Assembly: GCF_007681555.1 (NCBI RefSeq)
Contig: NZ_VELE01000005.1
Span: forward strand, 86,021-150,020
Direction: 5' to 3'
Length of the DNA stretch: 64,000 bases
DNA from: Kocuria salsicia
GTDB lineage: Bacteria > Actinomycetota > Actinomycetes > Actinomycetales > Micrococcaceae
Part shown: positions 15,634 through 24,285 of the stretch, piece by piece
Position numbering within the stretch: position 1 is the first letter of the stretch
How the letters are laid out: every line of letters starts with the position of its first letter
Notes under the pieces: model-generated
Database searches by the model: none
The model's input: the letters and a program-made list of their open reading frames with translations, nothing else
What the model was told of the DNA's origin: nothing
Program-made: the position numbers and the translations under genes

Positions 15634-18438
15634 TCAGTCGTTGGAGTCCACGGTGATCTTGTCCCCGGACACCGTCACGGTGCCGGAGGTGGAGATGCTC
15701 GTGGTGGTGTCCTCGTCGGACCAGTCGGCGGGCTCGTCGTCGTCGTACTCCTCGTTGTGCTGGTAGTTCAGACGCGCCTCCCCGGACTTGCTCGTGGAGA
15801 AGGAGATCTCACCGCTGCCGAACGGGGAGCGGGACACCGAATAGGTGGGGTAGCGCTCGATGCTCCACACCGGGTTCCGGTAGTCCTTCTCGTCCCCGAA
15901 GATCGAGTACCCGAAGGGGCAGCCGTCCGGCTCGAACTCGCCGGACTTGGCGCACGTGTCCAGCTTGGCGTTGAGCTGCTTGGTGAGGTCCTGCTCCAGC
16001 GCCGGGGTGAAGGACTGGCTGAAGGACATGCCCGAGTCCATCGACTCCGCCCCGGCGCGGATCTGCGCCACCTGGTTGCCGCCGTAGGTCACGTACTTGC
16101 TCGCGGAGGACACGCCCACGGCGTAGTCGCCCGGGAGCACGGTGAATTCCTGGGCGTGGGGGTCGTTCTGCTTGTCCACCGTGACCTTCTGGTCGTTCAC
16201 GGTCAGCTCGTCCACACCCGCGGGAACCTCCACGCTGAACGTCTGGTAGAGCGAGGACCCGGCTGCGGTCTCGTCCACGCGCCAGGACTTGAACAGTCCG
16301 GCGCGCGAGTCGCTGACCATGGGCAGCGAGACCGGGGTGGTCACGCCGTCCTGGGTCACGGTGGCGTTGACCGTGGCGTGGTCGCCGTCGATCTGCGTGT
16401 CCTTGACCTCGTACGAGGACACCCGGTTCTCGGCGGCTCCGTAGATCTCGTCCGTGAGCAGCGCGCGCTCGCCGGTGGCCACGTTCGGGTCCGCGACCTT
16501 CGCCACGGCGGACGCCTTGCCGTCCTGCACGGACTGCAGCAGCTCCCCGGCCTGGTTGTCCGGGCCGAAGACAGTGCGGCTGAGCACCGAGAACACGATC
16601 ACCGCGGCCACGGCCAGCAGCACCAGGGCGCCCACGATGATCGCGATCAACCGGATCCGCTTCTTCTTGGCCGGGTCCATGGGCGTGCGCTCGGGCTGCG
16701 CGGCGGCTGCCGGGCGGGCGTCGTCGTAGCTGGGCAGCACGCGGGTCTGCTCACCCGGGGTGAGCCCGGCGGTGTCACCGCGCTGGGCGGTCACCGTGTC
16801 CTCGGTGGGGCAGGCCGCGGGGGACGACGTCGCCGCGGGGGTCGCGGACGTCGTCGTGCCCGGTGCGGTGGCAGCGTGGTGCCCGGCGGTAGCCACCGCG
16901 CCACCGGCTCCACCCACTGCGGCGGCGGAGGCCACCACGGCGGCGCGGCCGCGGGAGCGCTCGGAACCGCGCAGACCGCGGGTGACCCCGGCGGGCAGGG
17001 AGTTCATGAACGCGGGTACCACGAAGCGGGCGAGCAGCTCGATCACCGCACCCCACAGCAGGAGCACCAGGCACGTCCACCCGGCGGGGCGCAGGCTGAA
17101 GCCCGCCCCCTGGGTCCGGCTGCCCGCCTCCGCGGCGAAACCGCTGACGTTGAGCAGCCACATGAGCAGGATGCCGAGCACGAAGTACGCGAGGGGCAGC
17201 ACGGCCCACGCGAAGGGGTTGCGCGCCACGCGCTGGTCCATGGGACGCACGTGCCCCCAGGCGGTGGCCGCGCACAGCACGGAGACCAGCGCCAGCAGGA
17301 TGCACAGCACCACAGCCCAGCCGGGCACGGTACCCTCGCTCCACAGGTAGAACGCGTGGGAGTTGCCGGTCAGGTCCGTGTAGGAGATCGCCGCGCCACC
17401 CGCGGTCAGCGCGGAGAGCAGGGAGAGCACGAACAGCCAGCCCACGGCCACGGGCAGCCAGAACAGGGCGGAGAAGCCCGCCACGGCGCCGTACTTCACG
17501 AAGGCCCAGATCAGAAGTCCCAGGCCCGCCACCACGGCGAACACGGTGAACTGAACAACGATGGGACGCAGCACCTGAAGCGCACCCGGCAGGGAGCGCT
17601 CGGCGCCGATCACCACGCGGCCCGGAGCGGCCTGGGTGGAGCGCACGTTCAGTGCGGAGGCGATGCTCAGCAGACCCACCACCAGGAGCACGGCGAACAG
17701 GCCCGGCCCCACGGCGGTGATGCGCAGCTGGAGGGTGGAGTAGAACACGGAGAGGTCCATGCGCAGCACGGTCACCGCGGTGACGATCAGCGCCAGCGCG
17801 CCCCACACCACGCCGCCCACGGCGGCCATGACCCACTGCACGGCGCGCGTCTCCACGCGCAGACCCGCCGAGAGCTTGCGCGCCACGAACCACGCGGCGG
17901 CGATGCCGCACGCCAGGGCGAAGTGCTGCGGCACGGTGATGCCCGCGGTGCCGCCCTCGCCACCGACGCTCGCGATCACGCGCAGCGGCACCAGCGCGGC
18001 CATGGCGGCCAGCTGGAACGGCACGGACAGGAACCATGCGGCGCCGGAGAGGTCGGGGGCCTCACCGGTGAAGGTGCCGATCTGGTTGTCCACCTGATCC
18101 GTGAGACTCCCGCTGGAGTCCCCCGCGATGGCTGCGCCCAGGAGCGTGAGCAGCATGGCGAGCACGGTGCCCAGCACCATGCCCACGTAGCCGGCCGCCC
18201 CGGCCACGGCGGGAACCCACCAGTGGCGCGGGGTCATCGTGGACAGAGCCGCTGGCGGAGAGTAGGCGTAAGGCTGCTGGCCGGGGGCGGTGGCCGCCCC
18301 GGCGCTCGCCGCACCATGGCTGGCGGCACCGGCTGCTGCCGCGCCGTGGCCCTCGTGGCCTGCGGCGGGGACGGCTTCGGTCTTCTCCCCGTTCCGATCC
18401 CGGGACTCGCCCGCCGGGCCGTGCGCCGATGATGGCAT
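15634..18438 (-). CDS. Large polytopic membrane protein with extracytoplasmic C-terminal domain
   Basis: Not assigned to a function. 934 residues. Residues 1-65 are Ala/Gly/His-rich and probably disordered; ~75-520 hold about nine or ten hydrophobic segments; ~520-620 form an Ala/Thr/Pro linker including YDDARP; a further helix follows the basic KKKRIRL (about 625-650). The last ~285 residues are polar, with repeated beta-rich modules, two Cys (LDTCAKSGEFEPDGCPFGY), and an acidic Thr/Ser tail. The post-helix part (GELLQSVQDGKASAVAKVADP) recalls TcaA-like envelope proteins. ATG 18438 is chosen because GGGGAG lies 6-8 nt upstream; an in-frame GTG 18 nt earlier would overlap that signal. Likely an envelope protein. 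Confidence 0.7.
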   Translation of the reverse strand: MPSSAHGPAGESRDRNGEKTEAVPAAGHEGHGAAAAGAASHGAASAGAATAPGQQPYAYSPPAALSTMTPRHWWVPAVAGAAGYVGMVLGTVLAMLLTLLGAAIAGDSSGSLTDQVDNQIGTFTGEAPDLSGAAWFLSVPFQLAAMAALVPLRVIASVGGEGGTAGITVPQHFALACGIAAAWFVARKLSAGLRVETRAVQWVMAAVGGVVWGALALIVTAVTVLRMDLSVFYSTLQLRITAVGPGLFAVLLVVGLLSIASALNVRSTQAAPGRVVIGAERSLPGALQVLRPIVVQFTVFAVVAGLGLLIWAFVKYGAVAGFSALFWLPVAVGWLFVLSLLSALTAGGAAISYTDLTGNSHAFYLWSEGTVPGWAVVLCILLALVSVLCAATAWGHVRPMDQRVARNPFAWAVLPLAYFVLGILLMWLLNVSGFAAEAGSRTQGAGFSLRPAGWTCLVLLLWGAVIELLARFVVPAFMNSLPAGVTRGLRGSERSRGRAAVVASAAAVGGAGGAVATAGHHAATAPGTTTSATPAATSSPAACPTEDTVTAQRGDTAGLTPGEQTRVLPSYDDARPAAAAQPERTPMDPAKKKRIRLIAIIVGALVLLAVAAVIVFSVLSRTVFGPDNQAGELLQSVQDGKASAVAKVADPNVATGERALLTDEIYGAAENRVSSYEVKDTQIDGDHATVNATVTQDGVTTPVSLPMVSDSRAGLFKSWRVDETAAGSSLYQTFSVEVPAGVDELTVNDQKVTVDKQNDPHAQEFTVLPGDYAVGVSSASKYVTYGGNQVAQIRAGAESMDSGMSFSQSFTPALEQDLTKQLNAKLDTCAKSGEFEPDGCPFGYSIFGDEKDYRNPVWSIERYPTYSVSRSPFGSGEISFSTSKSGEARLNYQHNEEYDDDEPADWSDEDTTTSISTSGTVTVSGDKITVDSND

Positions 18439-18561
18439 GTGGTTCTCCCCTGTCACGCGTTGAAGGTCCAGCGGATTGCCTGGACTTTCCCTGGATACCA
18501 GAGGAGGACACGCCCCCGGGTCATGCCCCGCCGTGAAAGGGACGTGTGTATGAATAAGTCT

Positions 18562-19980
18562 CTATTTGACGCGCGGGCCCGCCGATCCTGCGGGGTACTC
18601 CTGCAGGGGGGCGCAGGTGTCGTAGGCGTTCTGGATGAGGTCGATGATCCGCCACCCCTCCTCCGTGGCGTCCGCGCGCACGGTGAAGGTGGGGTCCCCG
18701 TCCAGGATCCAGCGCATCACGGAGCCGTAGGCCGTGAGCCCCGGCTCCGGGACGCCGCTGGAGAGGGTGAGACGGTTCATGCCGCGGGAGTCGAAGGGGC
18801 TGCCCACGTTGGTCTCGAGCTGCACGTGCTCCTCCTCGAAGCCCACGCTGAGTACGTCCGGGGCCAGGGGGTGCGGCCAGCCCTTGTACTCGTGGGGCGG
18901 GCGGCGGAAGGTCACGCGGATGTGCTGGGCGGGGTTGCCGATCGCCTTGCCGGAGCGCAGGGTCACCGGCACCCCGTTCCAACGCCAGGTGTCCACCTCC
19001 AGGGTGACCTGCACGAACGTCTCGGTCTCCCGCTGCGGGTCCACGTCCTTCTCCTCCGCGTAGTCCGGGACGTCGTGCCCGCCCGTGGTTCCCGCGGTGT
19101 AGCGGCCGCGGACCACCGGGGTGATCCCGGGGTGCTCGGCGGCGTGCATGGTGGACTCCTCGTCCCACAGCCGGGTGGCGCGCAGGATGTGCGCGGTGTT
19201 GGCGGGGACCTCCACGGCGTCGAATCGGGAAGGCGGGTCCATCATCGTCAGCGCCATGACCTGCAGCAGGTGGGACTGCAGCATGTCCCGGGCGGCACCC
19301 GTGCTGTCGTAGAACTCCCCGCGGCCCTCCAGGGCGAGCGTCTCGTCGAAGACGATCTCGATGGACTCCACGTGCCGCCGGTCCCACAGCGGCTCGAACA
19401 GTCGGTTGGCGAAGCGCAGGCCCACGATGTCCAGCACGCCGGGCATGCCCAGGAAGTGGTCCACGCGGAACGTGTGCTGCTCGTCCACCAGCTGCCCCAC
19501 CTGCGCGTTCAGCGCCCGCGCGGAGGCCAGGTCCGTGCCCACGGGCTTCTCGAGCGCCAGGTACAGGTCCTCGGGCAGCGAGTCCAGCTCGGCCAGCGCT
19601 GCGCACGCCTTCTTGGTGATGGCGGGAGCCAGCGCGAAGTACAGGCACACGGGGCCGACGACGTCGCCGAGCAGCTTCTCGAGGTCCGCAGCCTCGGTGA
19701 CGTCGCACGAGACCCAGTGCGTCTCCCGCTGCGCTCGCTCCACGGCGGGGCCGGTGGCGCCCACGGACGCGAACGCCTTGGCGACCGTCTCCTCCCAGGT
19801 CCCCGCACGCACGTCGTCGTCCGGACCCAGTGGACCCGGGAAGTCGTCCCGGGCGGAGCCGACGATCGTGATCTCCCGCTCCGGCTGCAGGTCCAGCAGC
19901 GAACCGAGCCCCGGCAGGAGCAGTCGCGCGGTGAGGTCGCCGGAGGCGCCGAGAATCACAAGGGTCCTGATGTTGTCCAT
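18562..19980 (-). CDS. zwf: Glucose-6-phosphate dehydrogenase paralogue
   Basis: NADP-dependent oxidation of glucose 6-phosphate to 6-phosphogluconolactone is the family reaction. 472 residues. The Rossmann motif GASGDLTARLLLPGL is at 11-25, followed by LALEKPVGTD and RVDHFLGMPGVLD. In classical enzymes the last motif is RIDHYLGKE; here the Lys is Met, so activity or substrate may differ. The second domain (LRFANRLFEPLW, GAARDMLQSHLLQVMAL) is well conserved. ATG 19980 is fixed by the leaderless promoter TACCCT exactly 6 nt upstream. No opcA, tal or tkt gene adjoins, unlike the main actinobacterial zwf locus, so this is probably a second copy. Confidence 0.8.
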   Translation of the reverse strand: MDNIRTLVILGASGDLTARLLLPGLGSLLDLQPEREITIVGSARDDFPGPLGPDDDVRAGTWEETVAKAFASVGATGPAVERAQRETHWVSCDVTEAADLEKLLGDVVGPVCLYFALAPAITKKACAALAELDSLPEDLYLALEKPVGTDLASARALNAQVGQLVDEQHTFRVDHFLGMPGVLDIVGLRFANRLFEPLWDRRHVESIEIVFDETLALEGRGEFYDSTGAARDMLQSHLLQVMALTMMDPPSRFDAVEVPANTAHILRATRLWDEESTMHAAEHPGITPVVRGRYTAGTTGGHDVPDYAEEKDVDPQRETETFVQVTLEVDTWRWNGVPVTLRSGKAIGNPAQHIRVTFRRPPHEYKGWPHPLAPDVLSVGFEEEHVQLETNVGSPFDSRGMNRLTLSSGVPEPGLTAYGSVMRWILDGDPTFTVRADATEEGWRIIDLIQNAYDTCAPLQEYPAGSAGPRVK

Positions 19981-19986
19981 GGGATC

Positions 19987-19992
19987 AGGGTA
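19987..19992 (-). promoter_or_regulatory. Leaderless -10 element of zwf paralogue
   Basis: TACCCT on the minus strand, six nt before the ATG at 19980. Confidence 0.6.
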
Positions 19993-20195
19993 GGGGGTGG
20001 ACAGAGGCTCGGGCTGCGCTGCCGCACCCCGGGGGACGGCCAGCGGGCGGCGTCGGGGTTCGTGCCAGCGGCTGAGGCTGGAAACGAGACCGGGACGCAG
20101 GAGGCCGGGCACGGGAACGGCGCGACGGCGCCTGTTGGTGCGCGGGTGGCCGGCGGCGGCCTGGACGACTGGGTCTTAGCGGTGGGCTGCGGGGG

Positions 20196-20458
20196 CGGCC
20201 ACGACGAGATCGTCACCCCCTCCCTGCCGGTGCTGCGCGCCCTGACCCACCCGGAGACCGGCGGGATCGTCGCGGCGCCCACCACGTCCCTGCCGGAGGA
20301 CTTCGTGGGGGCGCAACTGGGACTACCGCTGCACCTGGCTGCGGGATGCGGCCCTGAGCATTCAGGTGCTCGTGAACCAGGGCCACCAGGACGGTGCGCT
20401 GCTGCGGCGGGACCGGCTGCCGTGCGCCGTCGCCGGGCAGGCGGACGTGGCCGCGGTG
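20196..20458 (+). pseudogene. GH15 glucoamylase/trehalase-like remnant
   Basis: About 85 codons of a glycoside hydrolase family 15 protein without start or end. The first part reads LPVLRALTHPETGGIVAAP then TTSLPEDF; after a frameshift at about 20312 it continues NWDYRCTWLRDAALSIQV, the characteristic GH15 active-site stretch, and ends near RDRLPCAVAGQADV. It passes directly into an nrdE fragment, so a deletion joined two unrelated genes. Not functional. Confidence 0.8.
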
Positions 20459-20479
20459 CCCTCGGTGGCGGCGGGCAAC

Positions 20480-20590
20480 GCGGCGTCGCACGGCGTCGGC
20501 CTGGGTCAGATGAACCTGTCCGGGTACCTGGCCCCGCAGCGCATCCACTACGGCAGCGAGAAGAGCGACGACTTCACGAACGCCCTCTAC
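20480..20590 (+). pseudogene. nrdE remnant (class Ib ribonucleotide reductase, large subunit)
   Basis: A ~37-codon piece, SHGVGLGQMNLSGYLA then PQRIHYGSEKSDDFTN, matches the interior of NrdE, which normally has about 700 residues. It is fused in frame between the GH15 remnant and the nrdF remnant. The adjacency nrdE-nrdF preserves the original gene order although nearly all of nrdE is gone. Confidence 0.7.
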
Positions 20591-20626
20591 CCGCAGCACT
20601 CGATCACCTCGCTCGCCTGCCGGAAG

Positions 20627-21247
20627 GACCCGACCGCGCGCCTGCGTCCGGTGAACTGGAACCGGGTGCCGGACGGCAAGGACCTGGAGGTGTGGAACCG
20701 GTTCACCGCCAACTTCTGGCTCCCGGAGAAGGTTCCGCTGTCCACCGACATTCCCGCGTGGCAACGGATGCGCCCGGAGGAGCGGACGCTGACCACGCGG
20801 GTGTTCACGGGCCTGACCATGCTGGACACCGTGCAGGCCACGGTGGGGGGATCTGCCGGATCCAGGGCACCCGCACGCAGCACGAGGAGGCGGCGTACAC
20901 GAACGCTGCCTTCATGCAGTCCGTGCACGCGCGCAGATTCAGGAGTTGACGTTCGAGCCGCTGGAGACGCTCTCGGAGCTCGGGCTGCGGCACTCGGGGC
21001 GCTCTACGAACCGCTGGGGCTGATGGAGGACGTGGCGGTCTTCGTGCGGTACAACAATGCGAACAAGGCGCTCATGAACCTGGGCTACCCCGAGCGGTTC
21101 CCGGCCGAGAAAACGCGGGTGAACCCCGAGATCCTGGCGGCGCTGTCCCCGGGCAGCGACAAGAACCACGACTTCTTCAGCAGCCCCGGCTCCAGCTACG
21201 TGATGGGCAAGGGAGAGGACACCACCGACGCGGACTGGGAGTTCTGA
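20627..21247 (+). pseudogene. nrdF remnant (class Ib ribonucleotide reductase, small subunit)
   Basis: Disrupted NrdF. The N-terminal part is clear (RPVNWNRVPDGKDLEVWNRF, FWLPEKVPLSTDI, VFTGLTMLDTVQATVG), then the frame shifts and TQHEEAAYTNAAFMQSVHAR appears in another frame, then about 180 codons of the di-metal helical core are missing, and the C-terminus resumes at about 20950 with further shifts (RYNNANKALMNLGYPERFP, LSPGSDKNHDFFSS, SSYVMGKGEDTTDADWEF). The normal length is about 325 residues. Loss of the metal-binding core makes activity impossible, so the cell must have another ribonucleotide reductase. Confidence 0.9.
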
Positions 21248-21498
21248 GCCCTCCGGCGGAGCCCGCCGTGGCCCGGCCACTCCCGCGGTGAAGGCCCGGC
21301 TCCCCTCCCAGGGTGCCGGGCCGCGGGTGGTCGCGTGCGGCGCCGTCGGCCACCGAGCCTGCGAGGCTTGCCCGCCATGTGGGACCCACGTACGGTGTAG
21401 CCGATCCGTGCGGAGCCTTCCGCGCCGCGCGGCCGCCCGGCCCCGCACGGCACCATCCACGCCGCGCCCGAGGGCCTGACAGTGGGGAGAAACGCAAC

Positions 21499-22875
21499 GT
21501 GGCGCTCAGTGTTCTGGATCTGTTCTCGGTGGGGATCGGGCCCTCGTCCTCCCACACGGTGGGCCCCATGCGGGCCGCCCGGCTCTTCGTGAAGGGCCTC
21601 GCCGACGACGCCCTGCTGGGGTCCGTGGCGCGCGTGCACTCCCAGCTCTTCGGCTCTCTGGGGGCCACCGGGTGGGGCCACGGCTCGGACAAGGCCGTGA
21701 TCCTGGGGCTCATGGGCGAGGACCCGGAGACCGTGGACACCAACACCGCGGACGCCACGGTGGCCCACGCGAGCGAGACCGGTCAGCTGCTGCTGGACGG
21801 CCTGCACCCGGTGGCCTTCGACCGCTCCCAGGACGTGGTGATGCACCGCCGCAAGTCCCTGCCCACCCACCCCAACGGCATGAGCTTCACCGCGTACGAC
21901 ACCGCCGGCACCGTCCTGCGCGACAGCGTCTACTACTCGGTGGGCGGCGGGTTCGTGGTGGACGACTCCAAGAGCAGCGCGGACAAGATCGTCGAGGACG
22001 ACACCCCCGTGAAGTACCCGTTCAGCACGGGGGACGAGCTGCTCGCCATCTGCGAGTTCGAGAACCTGAGCGTCGCGCAGGTGATGGCCGCCAACGAGCT
22101 CTCGTGGCGCCCGGCCGAGGAGACCCGCGCGCAGCTGCTGCACATCTGGTCCGTCATGCAGGAGTGCGTGGAGAACGGCTGCACCCGCGAGGAGAAGACC
22201 CTGCCCGGGGGACTGAAGGTGCGCCGTCGTGCCCCGGAGATGCGCAAGCGTCTGCTCACCAAGGAGCGCGGGGACGACCCCCTGTACGGGATGGACTGGG
22301 TCAACCTCTACGCGCTCGCGGTGAACGAGGAGAACGCGTCCGGCGGGCGCATCGTCACGGCCCCCACCAACGGTGCGGCAGGGATCATTCCCGCCGTGCT
22401 GCACTTCTACACGCGGTTCATGACGGACGCGTGCGACGACAATGCCGTGGACTTCCTGCTCACCGCGGCGGCGATCGGCATCGTGATCAAGGAGAACGCG
22501 TCCATCTCCGGCGCTGAGGTGGGCTGCCAGGGCGAGGTGGGCTCCGCGTGCTCCATGGCCGCGGCGGGCCTGTGCGCGGTGCTGGGCGGTAGCCCCCGGC
22601 AGGTCGAGTGCGCCGCGGAGATGGGCATCGAGCACAACCTGGGACTGACGTGCGACCCGGTGGGCGGGCTCGTGCAGATCCCGTGCATCGAGCGCAACGC
22701 GATTGCCAGCGTGAAGGCCATCAACGCCGCGCGGCTGTCCATGCAGGGGGACGGCATCCACAAGGTCTCCCTGGACCAGGTGGTCAAGACCATGCGGGAG
22801 ACCGGTGCGGACATGAAGATCAAGTACAAGGAGACCTCCCGCGGGGGGCTCGCCGTGAACGTCATCGAGTGCTGA
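21499..22875 (+). CDS. sdaA: L-serine ammonia-lyase (iron-sulfur L-serine dehydratase)
   Basis: Deaminates L-serine to pyruvate and ammonia using a [4Fe-4S] cluster. 458 residues: the single-chain bacterial form with beta domain ([20 protein letters not shown] at 3-22) and alpha domain. Cluster Cys candidates lie in [30 protein letters not shown] and [17 protein letters not shown] 21499 has GGGGAGA upstream; an in-frame extension to 21313 runs through non-conserved sequence. It is intact although both neighbours are decayed genes. The 250-nt gap before it contains no recognisable feature beyond possible promoter sequence near 21390. Confidence 0.95.
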   Translation: MALSVLDLFSVGIGPSSSHTVGPMRAARLFVKGLADDALLGSVARVHSQLFGSLGATGWGHGSDKAVILGLMGEDPETVDTNTADATVAHASETGQLLLDGLHPVAFDRSQDVVMHRRKSLPTHPNGMSFTAYDTAGTVLRDSVYYSVGGGFVVDDSKSSADKIVEDDTPVKYPFSTGDELLAICEFENLSVAQVMAANELSWRPAEETRAQLLHIWSVMQECVENGCTREEKTLPGGLKVRRRAPEMRKRLLTKERGDDPLYGMDWVNLYALAVNEENASGGRIVTAPTNGAAGIIPAVLHFYTRFMTDACDDNAVDFLLTAAAIGIVIKENASISGAEVGCQGEVGSACSMAAAGLCAVLGGSPRQVECAAEMGIEHNLGLTCDPVGGLVQIPCIERNAIASVKAINAARLSMQGDGIHKVSLDQVVKTMRETGADMKIKYKETSRGGLAVNVIEC

Positions 22876-22974
22876 GACTGCTCGGCTCATGCGAGCCCTC
22901 CATGCGGAGGACCTGGTGGTCGTGACCCCTCCCCGTCCACCCGGTCTGACGAGACGCCCTCGGTGCTGTGGGAG

Positions 22975-23416
22975 ATGTCCTTCCTTGACCGCTGGGGGTC
23001 TACCTGCAGGGGCTGCCCGGGTGGCTCGGCCTGCCCGTCACGTCCGCGGAGTTCTCCGTGGGCACCATCGTGGTGCTCTTCGCCCTGCAGGGGGACGCCA
23101 TCACCTCCCAGCCGTGGAACGTGGTCCGGATCGCGTTGCCACGGCCGTGCTGCTTCGCCATCATGTTCGCCCCGGGGACGTTCAGCTCCCGAGCCGCCCG
23201 GCTGGGCTACGCCAGATCCGCCACTGTGGCGTTCACCGCGGCGGGCAACAACTTCGAGCTGTGGCCATCGGCACGTTCGGGGTCACCTCGGGCCAGGCGC
23301 TCGCCGGGGTGGTGGGCCCGCTGATCGAGGTACCGGTGCTCGTGGCACTGGTCTACGTCTCGGTCTGGCTGGGCCCGCGTGTCTTCCCCTGCGACCCCAC
23401 GGTTCCCGCGCGCTGA
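22975..23416 (+). pseudogene. acr3-type arsenite exporter remnant
   Basis: Fragments of an ACR3 arsenite efflux permease (normally about 350 residues, ten helices). MSFLDRW, the usual N-terminus, is followed at about 22996 by a deletion junction with frameshift, resuming at VYLQGLPGWLGLPVTSAEFS, a segment from the second half. A second frameshift falls at about 23263 between FTAAGNNFEL and AIGTFGVTSGQALAGVVG; the conserved C-terminus PLIEVPVLVALVYVSVWLG is then in the third frame. The first half is lost, so it cannot transport. No ars regulator or reductase is nearby. Confidence 0.85.
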
Positions 23417-23425
23417 TGACCGCGC

Positions 23426-23431
23426 GAGAAT
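23426..23431 (+). promoter_or_regulatory. Leaderless -10-like element
   Basis: GAGAAT six nt before the ATG at 23438; weaker than the other examples because the first T is G. Confidence 0.4.
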
Positions 23432-23437
23432 GAAGCC

Positions 23438-23989
23438 ATGACCACGTCGCTGCTGCTGCTCGCGGACACCCACCTTCCCAAGCGCGCCAAGGACCTGCCC
23501 GCCCAGGTGTGGGACGAGGTGGAGGCCGTGGACGTCGTCGTGCACGCCGGTGACTGGGTGGACCTGACCACGTTCGAGGCGCTGCGGGAGCGCTCACGCC
23601 GCCTGGTGTGCGTGTGGGGCAACAACGACGGCCCCGAGCTGCGCGCCGAGATGCCGGAGACCGCCCGGTGGGAGCTGGAGGGCCTGCAGTGGGCCATGAC
23701 CCATGAGACCGGCGCGAAACAGGGCCGGGAGAAGCGCATGGACGCAGCGTTCCGGGACACGGACGTGCTGGTGTTCGGCCACAGCCACATCCCGTGGGAC
23801 ACCACCGCGCCCTCCGGGATGCGGCTGCTGAACCCCGGATCCCCCACGGACCGCCGGCGGCAGCCGCACTGCACGTACATGCGGGTCACGGCGGACGCGG
23901 GGACGCTCACGGACGTGGAGCTGGTGGCGCTGCCGGGGCGGCACCGGGTGCGCGACCCGTCAGTGGTTGCTGGTTGCAGCACTCGTTGA
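23438..23989 (+). CDS. Metallophosphoesterase (YfcE/MJ0936-like phosphodiesterase)
   Basis: Predicted dinuclear-metal phosphodiesterase, 183 residues, matching the small YfcE/MJ0936 family. All family motifs are in order: ADTHLP (DxH), HAGDWVD (GDxxD), WGNNDG (GNxD), MTHE, and FGHSHIPW (GHxH), then LNPGSPTDRR. Natural substrate unknown; relatives act on cyclic nucleotides or artificial diesters. No Shine-Dalgarno precedes ATG 23438, whereas GAGAAT lies 6 nt upstream, suggesting a leaderless transcript. Confidence 0.88.
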   Translation: MTTSLLLLADTHLPKRAKDLPAQVWDEVEAVDVVVHAGDWVDLTTFEALRERSRRLVCVWGNNDGPELRAEMPETARWELEGLQWAMTHETGAKQGREKRMDAAFRDTDVLVFGHSHIPWDTTAPSGMRLLNPGSPTDRRRQPHCTYMRVTADAGTLTDVELVALPGRHRVRDPSVVAGCSTR

Positions 23990-23995
23990 CGGGGG

Positions 23996-24244
23996 TCAGT
24001 CGTCTCTGCCCACGATGAACCGCGAGAGCCATGCGGCCAGTACGCCCAGCAGCCCGCTGACGGCCAGCATGGCAGTGACCATGCACAGCATCCCCAGCCC
24101 GATGGGCACGCCGCCGGAAGGATCGACGGCATCCACCTGGAGCCGTGTGAAGAAGACGGCAAAGCCGATCCGGCCCACGGCGGTGAGCGTCAGGAGGATC
24201 TTCACGGCGGGTTGCACGACGGCTCCGCGCGGTGGGGGTGCCAT
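23996..24244 (-). CDS. Small membrane protein, two predicted helices
   Basis: 82 residues with two hydrophobic segments (about 12-32 and 48-74) separated by a short polar loop (RLQVDAVDPSGG), and a C-terminal RFIVGRDD. No family recognised. It converges with the phosphoesterase gene (6 nt between stops) and is divergent from the RNA phosphodiesterase gene, 41 nt between starts. Length and hydrophobic pattern support a real gene, but no motif does. Confidence 0.55.
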   Translation of the reverse strand: MAPPPRGAVVQPAVKILLTLTAVGRIGFAVFFTRLQVDAVDPSGGVPIGLGMLCMVTAMLAVSGLLGVLAAWLSRFIVGRDD

Positions 24245-24273
24245 TCAGGGTAGTCCTCCGGCGGCGGCACTCC

Positions 24274-24279
24274 TACAGT
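24274..24279 (+). promoter_or_regulatory. Leaderless -10 element
   Basis: TACAGT six nt before the ATG at 24286; no Shine-Dalgarno. Confidence 0.65.
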
Positions 24280-24285
24280 GGACGC

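Noticed and set aside
15475..18432. Very long open frame on the plus strand opposite the 934-residue membrane-protein gene
   Set aside because: High-GC antisense shadow: Gly/His/Arg-rich, no domain, while the minus strand has a start signal, membrane helices and a terminator.
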